A stretch of 64,000 bases of DNA from Caulobacter radicis. Its GTDB lineage: Bacteria > Pseudomonadota > Alphaproteobacteria > Caulobacterales > Caulobacteraceae. The DNA is taken from contig NZ_QDKO01000020.1 in NCBI RefSeq assembly GCF_003094615.1, positions 186,001 through 250,000 on the forward strand, given 5' to 3'. Both the position numbers and the translations under genes were made by a program. This document shows positions 52,635 through 60,635 of this stretch, in pieces. Under the pieces are notes generated by a model. That model worked only from the letters and a program-made list of their open reading frames with translations. It was not told the origin of the DNA and searched no databases. Numbering within the stretch: the first letter of the stretch is position 1; each line of letters begins with the position of its first letter.

Positions 52635-54461
52635 CTAAGCCGCCTCCGCCTGCCCCCAGCGCGCCACCATCTCCAGCAGCCGCCCAGGATTGATCGGCTT
52701 GCCCAGGTGGTCGTCCATGCCGGCGGCCATGCAGGTCGCCACCTGCTCGGGCAGGACGTTGGCGGTCATGGCCACGATCGGGGTGCGGATCCCCATGGGC
52801 TCCAGGGCGCGGATGCGACGGGTGGCGGTCAGGCCGTCCATCACCGGCATCTGCACGTCCATCAGGACGAGGTCGTAGCCCTTGCCGGCCTTGAAGGCGT
52901 CGACCGCCGCCACCCCGTCCACGGCCATGTCCACCTCGACCTCGAACGGCGCCAGCAGGGCGCCGATCAGTTCGCGGTTGGCCGCGTTGTCCTCGACCAG
53001 CAGCAGCCGCACGGGCCGTTCCAGCGGCGCCGGCTGGGACGCGACGGGCAGGTCGTTGGCCACGCTCTCGGTCACCGGCAGCTCGACCTCGAACCAGAAC
53101 GTCGAGCCGCGCCCCTGCGCGCTCTCGACGCCGATGCGCCCGCCCATGGCCTCGATGATCCGCTTGCAGATCGCCAGGCCCAGGCCCGTGCCGCCGAACC
53201 GCCGCGCGACCCCGGCGTCGGCCTGGATGAAGCGCTCGAACACCGCCTCGTGCATGTCGTCGGGCAGGCCGATGCCGCTGTCGCGCACCGCCATCCGCAA
53301 GCGCTGGCCCGCGGCCGTGCCGGTCTGCTCGACGCTGATGACGATCTGCCCCTCGCTGGTGAACTTCACCGCGTTCGACAGAAAGTTCAGCATCACCTGG
53401 CTCAGCCGCGCCGCGTCGCCCAGCAGCGGCGTGAGGCCGGGCCCGAACTCGATCAGCACCGGCAGGCCCTTGGCCTGGGCCTGGCTCTCGATCAGGGCCG
53501 CGGCCGAGCGGGCGATGTCGCAGGGCTTGAACGGCTCGGCGTCCAGCTCCAGTCCCGCCTCCAGGCGCGAGAAGTCCAGCACGTCGTTGATGACGCCCAG
53601 CAGCGTGTTGCTGGCCTCGTGGATCAGGCGCACCTGCCGCGCGTCGGTCTCGCCCAGGCCCGACGACTGCCGAAGCAGGCCCGAAAAGCCGATGATCGCC
53701 GTCAGCGGGGTGCGCAGCTCGTGGGTCATGTTGGCCAGGAAGTCGGCCTTGGCCGCGGCGGCCGCCTGGGCCTCCTGCGCCGCCTGGGCCAGTTCCTGCG
53801 CCAGGCGCTTGCGCTCGGTGATGTCGCGGCTGGTGGCGATGAAGCCGCCGCCCTCCTCCTTGGGCACCAGCGAATAGGTGCTCTCGATCCAGATCTCCTG
53901 GCCGTCCTTGCGGCGGAACCGGTACTCCAGCGTGCTGCTGTCGCTGGGGCTCTGCAGCGCGCGGATGGCCGCGACGGCCTTGGCGCCGTCCTCGTCGCTG
54001 ACGCCCAGCAGGTTGGGCGCGACCAGGAACTGCGCGGGGGTGTAGCCCGTCAGCCGCTCGATGGCCGGCGAGTTGTAGCGCCGCCGGCCGTCCGGCCACC
54101 ACATCGACAGGGCGTCGGTCAGGTTGTTGGCCAGGATGCGGTACAGCGACTCATGCTCTCGCAGGCGCGACAGGGTCTGCTCGGCCTCGCGACGCCGGCG
54201 TTCGGCCTCCTCGGCCGTCTGGCGCTGGATCTTCAGGCTGTGCGAGAGGTCCCGCTTGGCGGCCTTCAGGTTCAGGCGCTGGCTGTGCAGGAAGTAGAAC
54301 AGCGGCCCGCCCACGATGACGACGATGACCATCGTCATCCACGGCGTGAAGACCTCGGCCCGCTTCAGGATCAGGATGTTGACGCAGTAGTCCGTCGTCA
54401 CGGCCATCAACGCGGCCAGAACGACAGTCGCAACGGTTCTCAGGAACGTGGCTAGAAACAT
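52635..54461 (-). CDS. Hybrid histidine kinase with PAS and receiver domains
   Basis: A 608-residue membrane-bound hybrid kinase. Two N-terminal transmembrane helices (about 8-31 and 42-60) with almost no periplasmic loop are followed by a coiled-coil (about 65-102), a PAS domain (about 103-215), HisKA with His247 (MTHELRTPLTA), HATPase_c (NAVKFTS, DSGIGLP, GTGLGLAICKRI) and a receiver domain with Asp535 (LMDVQMPVMDG). It has no DNA-binding output, so it must act on a separate partner. Its place inside the pectin locus suggests control of that locus, which is only an inference. Confidence 0.93.
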   Translation of the reverse strand: MFLATFLRTVATVVLAALMAVTTDYCVNILILKRAEVFTPWMTMVIVVIVGGPLFYFLHSQRLNLKAAKRDLSHSLKIQRQTAEEAERRRREAEQTLSRLREHESLYRILANNLTDALSMWWPDGRRRYNSPAIERLTGYTPAQFLVAPNLLGVSDEDGAKAVAAIRALQSPSDSSTLEYRFRRKDGQEIWIESTYSLVPKEEGGGFIATSRDITERKRLAQELAQAAQEAQAAAAAKADFLANMTHELRTPLTAIIGFSGLLRQSSGLGETDARQVRLIHEASNTLLGVINDVLDFSRLEAGLELDAEPFKPCDIARSAAALIESQAQAKGLPVLIEFGPGLTPLLGDAARLSQVMLNFLSNAVKFTSEGQIVISVEQTGTAAGQRLRMAVRDSGIGLPDDMHEAVFERFIQADAGVARRFGGTGLGLAICKRIIEAMGGRIGVESAQGRGSTFWFEVELPVTESVANDLPVASQPAPLERPVRLLLVEDNAANRELIGALLAPFEVEVDMAVDGVAAVDAFKAGKGYDLVLMDVQMPVMDGLTATRRIRALEPMGIRTPIVAMTANVLPEQVATCMAAGMDDHLGKPINPGRLLEMVARWGQAEAA

Positions 54462-54579
54462 GGCCCCAGGGTCGACGTCACGCCGGATCGAACGGCTCGA
54501 TCCCGCCCCTTGTCGCTCATCTATGAGGCGAAGGTGCTAAAATCGACGCGTCGCGCGCGTTTAATCGCGCCTCGCGACG

Positions 54580-56025
54580 CTAAGCCGCACCGTACGGACG
54601 CCCGGCCAAGGCCTCCGGCGCGACCGGCTGGCCGTCGACCCGCACCGGCGAGCGGGCGTCGGCGTTGCCGTCCAGCGACAGCCCCGTCACCTCCAGCCCC
54701 CGCACGTGCCGCGCCCACAGGCCCCAGGCCGGCGGATCGCCGAACATGCGGGGCTCGGGATAGGCGTCCTCCAGCTCCGGCGGCTCGACGCCCGCCTCTT
54801 CCGCCCCGCCCAGGAACGACAGGTTCAGGTTCTCCAGCCGCACGTCCTCGATCGGATGGCCTGGCAGGCCCGCCAGGATCACCGGCAGGTCGGCGAAGGC
54901 GCCCTCGCCGTCCAGGTTGCGCACGCTCACCCGGCGCAGCGCGCCCGGCCGGGTTCCCTCGGGCCCGCGCAGCCGCGCGCCCAGGCGCAGGAACAGCGGC
55001 GAACTGGTCATCTCGACCAGCCGCACGTTCTCGATCTCGACGTCCTCGATGGTCCCGCCGTCGACGGTCTCCAGCGCCAGCCCCCGCGAGCGTTCCAGCA
55101 CGCAGTCGGCGATGCGGATCCGCCGGAAATCGCCGTTGCTCTCGGTGCCGATCTTGATGCGGCCGGTGACCCGGTCCTGGTCGGGCGACAGCCGCTGCTC
55201 GCGGCCCAGCGTGCCGTCCAGCACCGTGCCCAGGTCGAAGCCAGAGACGTGGCAGCCGACGATCTCGACGTCCTGCGTCGGCAGCGCCTCGCCCAGGGCC
55301 ATCGAGGCCTTCAGCACGATGGCGTCGTCATTGGGCGTGTTGACCCGGCAGCCGCTGATCCGCACGCGACTGCAGCCGTCGATGTCCAGCCCGTCGCGGT
55401 TGGTGTCGACCAGCAGGTTCTCGATCGTCAGATCCTCGCAGCCCGTGGCCAGCACAGCGAAGTGCCCGCCACGCACCAGCGTGAAGCCCGACAGCCGCAC
55501 CTTGCGGCAGCGCTTCAGCCCGATGGCCTTGTTGCCCTGGCCGATCATCGCCGCCCGCTCGGGCACGAGTTCCGCCATCGCCTCGGCCGATAGGCCGACC
55601 ATGCTCAGCGGAAACTCGCCCGCCTGCCGCCGCCAGCGCGAACCCGGGCCCTCGCGGGTCAGGCCCTCGCCGTCGATGCGCCCTGGGCCCTCGATCGCCA
55701 CGTCCTCCAGGTCCTCGCCCCAGATCAGGCTGTTGCGCCAGTGGCTGTGGCCGAAGTCCTGGTAGAGGTCGTGCGGGTTCTCCTCGGGCGGATCGTAGGA
55801 CCCGCCATGCCGCGCGGGATCGGCGGCGACCAGCACGCAGCCCTCCTCCAGCTTCAGCGTCACGCCGCTGGCCAGCCGGATCGAGAAGCAGAGATACCGC
55901 CCCGCCGGCAGCCGCACGGTCCCGCCGCCGGCCGCGCCGGCGGCCTGGATGGCGGCGTTGATCGCGTCGCTGTCCAGCGCCTGCCCGTCGCCCCTGCCGC
56001 CGAAGCCCGTGACGTCGAAGGTCAC
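54580..56025 (-). CDS. GH28-family glycoside hydrolase (polygalacturonase-like)
   Basis: A 481-residue right-handed beta-helix hydrolase of family GH28. VTGFGGRGDGQALDSDAINAAI (read as VTGFGGRGDGQ and DSDAINAAI) is the usual opening; NRDGLDIDGCSRV and NTPNDDAIVLKA carry the catalytic aspartates, and RIKIGTESNGDF is the RIK region. The start is a GTG at 56025 overlapping the upstream stop (GTGA). No signal peptide is visible and no earlier start codon exists nearby in frame, so a cytoplasmic exo-acting role on imported galacturonides is suggested. Confidence 0.88.
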   Translation of the reverse strand: MTFDVTGFGGRGDGQALDSDAINAAIQAAGAAGGGTVRLPAGRYLCFSIRLASGVTLKLEEGCVLVAADPARHGGSYDPPEENPHDLYQDFGHSHWRNSLIWGEDLEDVAIEGPGRIDGEGLTREGPGSRWRRQAGEFPLSMVGLSAEAMAELVPERAAMIGQGNKAIGLKRCRKVRLSGFTLVRGGHFAVLATGCEDLTIENLLVDTNRDGLDIDGCSRVRISGCRVNTPNDDAIVLKASMALGEALPTQDVEIVGCHVSGFDLGTVLDGTLGREQRLSPDQDRVTGRIKIGTESNGDFRRIRIADCVLERSRGLALETVDGGTIEDVEIENVRLVEMTSSPLFLRLGARLRGPEGTRPGALRRVSVRNLDGEGAFADLPVILAGLPGHPIEDVRLENLNLSFLGGAEEAGVEPPELEDAYPEPRMFGDPPAWGLWARHVRGLEVTGLSLDGNADARSPVRVDGQPVAPEALAGRPYGAA

Positions 56026-56993
56026 GTGTAGAGGCCGTGGCGGCGCAGGAACGGCGGCAAGAGCTGCGGCCAGCCCATGTCCATGCCCTGCGGACCGGTC
56101 ACGCCGAAGCCGTGGCCGCCCTTCTCGAACATGTGCAGCTCGCTGGGCACGCCCGCCGCGCGCAGGGCCGAATAGAGCAGCAGGGAGTTGTCGGCCGGCA
56201 CCACCTTGTCGTCGGCGGCGGTGGCGATGAAGGTCGGCGGCGTGTCGGCCGGCACGTCCAGCTCCAGCGAGGCGGCCTTGCGGCGCGCGTCCGAGGCGTC
56301 GCCGGCCAGCAGCTCCTTCATCGAGGCGCCATGCGCGAACGGCGCCTGCATGGTCACCACCGGATAGAACAAGCCCGCCACCGACGGCCGGGTCGACAGC
56401 TGGTCGATGGCGTCGATCGGCGCATAGGTCTCGCGCTTGAACTGGGTCGACAGGCGCCCGGCAAGGTGGCCGCCAGCCGAGAAGCCCATCACGCCGACGC
56501 GCGCCGGGTCCAGGCCCAGCTCGCCGGCCCGCGAGCGGATGATGCGGATGGCCCGCTGGGCGTCCTGCAAGGCCACGTCCGGTCCCGCCGCCCAGCCGTC
56601 GGCCGGCAGGCGGTAGGTCATGACGAAGGCGGTCACGCCCTGGTCGGCGATCCACCTGTCGATCGCCCCGCCGGCCTTGCTGACCGCCACGCGCTTGTAG
56701 CCGCCGCCGGGGATCATCAGGATCGCCGCGCCGTTGGGCTTTTCCGGACGCCGCATCATCAGCACCGGGTCGGTGATGTTGAGGAACGCCGTGTCGTTGG
56801 GATCGCCGCCCGGCGTGCGCAGGATGACCTGCTCCTTGACGGTGACCTTCTCGCCGCCCGGGGCCTTGCCCGGCCAGATCGGCTGGATCTCCAGGGACGG
56901 CTTCACGGCCGGGGTCGCCTGGGTGGTTTGGGCCAGGGCCGGGCTGGCGGCGGTCGCGCCGGCCAGGGCCAGCAGGGAGCGACGGTCGATCAT
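56022..56993 (-). CDS. Exported alpha/beta hydrolase (acetyl-esterase type)
   Basis: A 323-residue secreted esterase of the alpha/beta-hydrolase fold (BD-FAE/acetyl xylan esterase-like). The signal peptide DRRSLLALAGATAASPALA has a twin-arginine look. MIPGGGYKR is the oxyanion region, GFSAGGHLAGRL the nucleophile elbow, and the acid (AADDKVVP) and His (GGHGFG) follow. It sits between two RG-I enzymes in one leftward operon and probably removes acetyl groups from pectin. The ATG at 56993 begins the signal peptide. Confidence 0.88.
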   Translation of the reverse strand: MIDRRSLLALAGATAASPALAQTTQATPAVKPSLEIQPIWPGKAPGGEKVTVKEQVILRTPGGDPNDTAFLNITDPVLMMRRPEKPNGAAILMIPGGGYKRVAVSKAGGAIDRWIADQGVTAFVMTYRLPADGWAAGPDVALQDAQRAIRIIRSRAGELGLDPARVGVMGFSAGGHLAGRLSTQFKRETYAPIDAIDQLSTRPSVAGLFYPVVTMQAPFAHGASMKELLAGDASDARRKAASLELDVPADTPPTFIATAADDKVVPADNSLLLYSALRAAGVPSELHMFEKGGHGFGVTGPQGMDMGWPQLLPPFLRRHGLYT

Positions 56994-57012
56994 CGGGAAA
57001 CCTCGCGAGTAT

Positions 57013-58263
57013 TCAGTTGCCGCGCAGGGCCGCGTTGCTGCGGGCCGCGCTGGGAGCCATGACGAAGCTGTCGGGCGGCGTCGGCCTGGCCGGATCGAAC
57101 GACCCGGCGTCGGCGGCAAGATGGCGCGCCAGCTCGGGCACGCCGGCCTTGATCCCCTCCACGATGCAGCGGGCCAGCTCATAGGCGCCGTAGTTGTCGT
57201 GGTGGGTGATGTCCTTGCCGCCGTCGGCGAAGGCCTTGGGCGACTGCACGGGCCCCAGCGCCTCGTAGAAGACGCGGCTCATCGCCGCCAGGTCAATGAC
57301 AGGCACGCCGAGCTCGGCGCCCACCGCCAGCACCGCGGCCGGATAGTCGCCGTGGGTGTTGATGATCCTGCCCTCGCCGTCGAACCGCCGGCGATGCATC
57401 GAGGTCACCAGCACGGGCGTGGCCTTCCTGCGCCGGAACTCGCCGACATAGGCCCGCAGGTAGTCGCGATAGGTGCTGTCGGCGGCCACATAGGTCTGCG
57501 GCCAGTTTTCCTTCTGGTCGTTGTGGCCGAACTGGATCAGCGCGAAATCGCCGGCCCGCGTCTGGCTCAGCACCTTGTCCAGCCGGTGCTCCATCAGGAA
57601 CGACTTCATGGTCTCGCCGGACTCGGCGTGGCTGGCCACCGACACCGTCGGGGCGAAGAACCGCGGCAGCATCTGGCCCCAGCCCGCGGCCGGCTCGAAC
57701 GGCTGGTCGGTGACCGTGGAGTCGCCCAGCAGGAAGACGCGCGGCACGCTGGCGGCCTCGACGGTCATCCGCGCCACCTTCGGCGCCGGGCCGCAGAACT
57801 CGACGGTCAGCCTGTCGTCCCAGTTGGGCGTGCCCTTCTCGCGCGGATTGAGGATCACGCCGGTCCCGCCCGGGGCGTTCTTGGGCGGCGGCGGCAGCGA
57901 GGCGTCGCGGGTGTTGACCACGAACACCACCTCGCGGCGCTCCTTGGCCTTGGTGCGGATCTGCTCGGCCATCAGCCGGCGGGACTCGGCCTTGACGGTC
58001 AGGTCGGCGCCGCCCTCGACCTCCAGGGTCACGCGCCAGTCGCCCTCCGGAACGGCGACCGAGAACGACCGCCTCTCGCCCGGCTCGAAGCCGTAGCCCG
58101 TGGCCGCATCATACAGGCGATCGGCGGCGACGGGCGTGAAGCCCTCGCGCGGCTTGGCGGTGAAGTCGAACCTGCGGGCCGTCATCTGCGCCTCCAGCGC
58201 CGTGGCGGCGGTCGCGGGCGCCAGCAGCAAGCCGGCCAGAACACTGCGTCGCGCGAGCTGCAT
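57013..58263 (-). CDS. Rhamnogalacturonan acetylesterase (CE12)
   Basis: A 416-residue secreted CE12 enzyme of the YesT/RhgT type. A signal peptide (RRSVLAGLLLAPATAATA) is followed by an N-terminal beta-domain of about 150 residues and the SGNH core: GDSTVTDQP, GWGQMLPRFF, SHAESGETMKSF, QFGHNDQKE and DITHHDNYGAYELAR. It should deacetylate the galacturonic acid of RG-I. It is the first gene of the leftward esterase/GH28 operon, with 19 bases before the next ATG. Confidence 0.92.
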   Translation of the reverse strand: MQLARRSVLAGLLLAPATAATALEAQMTARRFDFTAKPREGFTPVAADRLYDAATGYGFEPGERRSFSVAVPEGDWRVTLEVEGGADLTVKAESRRLMAEQIRTKAKERREVVFVVNTRDASLPPPPKNAPGGTGVILNPREKGTPNWDDRLTVEFCGPAPKVARMTVEAASVPRVFLLGDSTVTDQPFEPAAGWGQMLPRFFAPTVSVASHAESGETMKSFLMEHRLDKVLSQTRAGDFALIQFGHNDQKENWPQTYVAADSTYRDYLRAYVGEFRRRKATPVLVTSMHRRRFDGEGRIINTHGDYPAAVLAVGAELGVPVIDLAAMSRVFYEALGPVQSPKAFADGGKDITHHDNYGAYELARCIVEGIKAGVPELARHLAADAGSFDPARPTPPDSFVMAPSAARSNAALRGN

Positions 58264-58491
58264 CCTGGATTCGCCTCCCCCTTCGTACCGCGACCCGCGG
58301 CCGTCATTCTGAGGCCGGACCATCCCGAAGAACGGGCGCGGACGCAAGATATTTCACATATCGCCACGCGAACTCATCATGTGGGATTCAATTGCCATCC
58401 CATCCACAGCCACGGTCGAAACCCGGCTTGCGACGCAGCCGAGGCCCGACTATGTTCCGCGCCGCTTCTCACGGCCTTCCGTGTCGACAGC

Positions 58492-58566
58492 GGGCCGGTA
58501 GCTCAGTGGTAGAGCATTCGACTTTTAATCGAATGGTCCTGGGTTCGAATCCCAGCCGGCCCACCA
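58492..58566 (+). tRNA. tRNA-Lys (anticodon UUU)
   Basis: A complete 75-base tRNA with encoded CCA. The acceptor stem GGGCCGG pairs with CCGGCCC, the D-arm is GCTCAGTGGTAGAGC, the anticodon stem is ATTCGA/TCGAAT with loop CTTTTAA (anticodon TTT), and the T-loop is GGTTCGAATCC. No tandem tRNA lies near it. Confidence 0.97.
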
Positions 58567-58760
58567 AACCTTCCTCGAAAACCTGAACGAAATCAGCCCC
58601 GAACTGGACATCCAGCGGGGACCGGCGTGGCCGCGTTCATCCTGCCGCCCAATCTAGGCCGTAGTCGGCCCGCAACTTCCGCGACCTCTTCGGGGGGCTG
58701 TTCGATTCGTACGCGACACGGCGGATGACGACACGGCTTCTCGCGCGTTAGGGTCAAGTC

Positions 58761-59606
58761 ATGCGAAGTCTGCTCCTCCTCGCCGCCGCGCTGCCCCTGC
58801 TGGCCGCCTGCGCCACCACGCGCGAGCCCGCTCCCCAGGTCTCCACGGCTCCGGCCGAGGTCGAGAACCCCGACAAGATCCAGACCACCTCCGAGGCCAA
58901 CAAGGACGGCTTCTCCGGCGCCGTCACCGCCCCGCTGCGCGACGTCAACCTGATGCGCACCAAGATCCCGGCCGTGCTGCTGGAGGCCATGCAGGACCCC
59001 TACGCCCGGCCCCAGCCCTCCAGCTGCGGCCAGCTGACCGCCCTGGTGAAGCCGCTCGACGCGGCGCTGGGGATCGACCTCGACCAGGTGCCGCCGGGCG
59101 AGGACGAGGACCTGATGGACCGGGGCCGCAAGGCCGCCGGCGACGCGGCCCTGGGCGCCATGGCCAGCGCCGCCCAGGACCTGATCCCGATGCGCGGCTG
59201 GGTGCGCAAGCTGTCGGGCGCCGAGAAGCACGACCGCATGGTCCAGTCGGCCATGGCCGCCGGCGCCGTGCGCCGCGCCTATCTCAAGGGCCTGGGCGAG
59301 GCGCGCGGCTGCATGCCGCCGGCCACGCCCCAGCACCGCGGCGAGGCCCAGCCCGAACCGGCCAAGAAGCGCCGCTTCCCGTTCATGGGCGGCAAGGACG
59401 AGCCGCCGCCCCCGCCGCCCAAGCCCAAGCCCTCGGTGGTCGGCCCCACCGTCGAGCCGATTCCCGACGTCCACGCCCCGCCGGCCGCGGACGCCCCGCC
59501 CGAAACCGCCAAGGGCAAGCGCAAACCCGCCTACCCCATCACCCCCGTCCCCGCCGCCCCGCAACCGGTCCAGCCGGCGACGCCGCAGGGGCCGACCAGC
59601 GACTGA
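58761..59606 (+). CDS. Lipoprotein of unknown function
   Basis: A 281-residue lipoprotein with lipobox LLAAC (Cys17). The middle has a mostly helical region (about 55-190) with the paired cysteines SSCGQL and RGCMPP, which could form a disulfide. The C-terminal 90 residues are rich in Pro, Ala and Lys, including a run of six Pro. No domain is recognised. It stands alone between the tRNA and a repeat-filled gap. Confidence 0.8.
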   Translation: MRSLLLLAAALPLLAACATTREPAPQVSTAPAEVENPDKIQTTSEANKDGFSGAVTAPLRDVNLMRTKIPAVLLEAMQDPYARPQPSSCGQLTALVKPLDAALGIDLDQVPPGEDEDLMDRGRKAAGDAALGAMASAAQDLIPMRGWVRKLSGAEKHDRMVQSAMAAGAVRRAYLKGLGEARGCMPPATPQHRGEAQPEPAKKRRFPFMGGKDEPPPPPPKPKPSVVGPTVEPIPDVHAPPAADAPPETAKGKRKPAYPITPVPAAPQPVQPATPQGPTSD

Positions 59607-59613
59607 ATCGCCA

Positions 59614-59752
59614 AGATCCTCCCCCTGAAGGAGGAGGTGGCCCGAAGGGCCGGAGGGGGAAGTGCCTGATGACGTCAGCGCACCCCAACGTCGGCGATCC
59701 CTTCCCCCTCAGTCGGCTTCGCCGACAGCTCCCCCTTCAGGGGGAGCATCTT
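59614..59752. repeat. Intergenic palindromic repeat, AGATCCTCCCC family (copy 1)
   Basis: Opens with AAGATCCTCCCCCTGAAGGA and closes with GGGGGAGCATCTT; inner hairpins GGCCCGAAGGGCC and GTCGGCTTCGCCGAC. It resembles the AGGAACC family in layout but uses different arms. Confidence 0.8.
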
Positions 59753-60312
59753 GGATGCCGGACGGGGATAGACCCAGCTCCATCCCCGGTGAATTCGCCA
59801 AAGAACCGAACGAACTCAACGTACTACAACTTTCTCAGCCAAACTTATCAGACGCGCCCAGCCCTGGGTCATAATCAAACCCGTCCCCGCTATGGGGAGG
59901 GCTCTTGGTACCGGCCCAAGCGTGGCGAGGACCGCATCGAGCGGGGCCGCTCGGAGCGTCATGGGAAAAGGCGGGTTTGCAGGAGCGCTCAGAAGGCGCG
60001 ATTGGGCCGCCAAGCCGTCCATGGCGTAACGAGCGGGTCGACAGGGCCGGGATCGTTCAAACCGGCCTAACAGGATCAGCCGAGGCCGCCGCCGGATTAC
60101 CGCGGGGCTATTGGTCCTGCCCGTCCGTGGGACAGCCGGGTCCAGGGTTGAAACAGCACCCGCGCCTCCGGCCCTTCGGAATAACGACGCGGCGGAGCGG
60201 TCGACGAAGCCGAAACGCTAAACAAACCCACGGTCCCCGGGCTCCGCCCGGCCGCTCCGCGCCTCCCCGACCTAACGCGCATCCGCGCGGGAGAATGCGA
60301 AGCCGTGTCTTG

Positions 60313-60449
60313 AGGAACCTCCCCCCGTGGGGGAGGCGATCGCGCAGCGATCGGTGGGGGGAGTGACTACGAACTCACCCACCACCCCGAAAGCTGAAAC
60401 CGCCCCCCCACCGGCCTTCGGCCGCCTCCCCCAGGAGGGGGAGGTTCCT
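60313..60449. repeat. Intergenic palindromic repeat, AGGAACCTCCCC family (copy 4)
   Basis: Same orientation as copy 1 (GATCGC/GCGATC hairpin left, GGCCTTCGGCC right), with a few base changes in the arms. It is directly followed by an AGATCC-type element, giving a tandem pair. Confidence 0.85.
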
Positions 60450-60455
60450 CGCCAA

Positions 60456-60631
60456 AGATCCTCCCCCTGAAGGGGGAGGTGGCCCGGAGGGCCGGAGGGG
60501 GAAGTGTCTGACGAGACAGCGACCGCCCCAAACCCAGCAGTCCCCTCCCCCTCAGTCGGCGGAGTTTATCCTCGGGCCGGCCTTTGGCCGGACCCGGGGG
60601 CGACAGATCCCCCTGAAGGGGGAGCATCTCT
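60456..60631. repeat. Intergenic palindromic repeat, AGATCCTCCCC family (copy 2)
   Basis: Opens AGATCCTCCCCCTGAAGGGG and closes with GGGGGAGCATCTC; GGCCCGGAGGGCC hairpin in the left arm. The centre carries extra sequence not found in copy 1. It lies at the 3' end of the mrp gene. Confidence 0.8.
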
Positions 60632-60635
60632 GGCT

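Larger units (their letters stand above)
59607..60635. other. 1 kb intergenic region, repeats plus unexplained sequence
   Basis: The region holds three palindromic repeats (listed separately) and about 560 bases (59753-60312) without a convincing gene. Short frames exist on both strands but have no ribosome binding site, no family resemblance and repeat-derived ends. Inside, CAAACCCG near 59876 and CGGGTTTG near 59975 form 8-base complementary arms about 100 bases apart; a small RNA is possible. Confidence 0.5.

Noticed and set aside
50701..54102. A 1133-codon minus-strand frame crossing the MFS and hybrid kinase genes
   Set aside because: It reads through a terminator and a palindromic repeat and is out of frame with the real kinase, so it is a shadow.
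60010..60070. A TCGACAGG stretch resembling the 5' part of tmRNA
   Set aside because: No tRNA-like acceptor ends or tag reading frame could be found around it.
59669..60366. Overlapping short frames on the plus strand in the 1 kb gap, and one on the minus strand (59816-60022)
   Set aside because: Their ends fall in palindromic repeats, they have no ribosome binding site, and the residue pattern is not protein-like.
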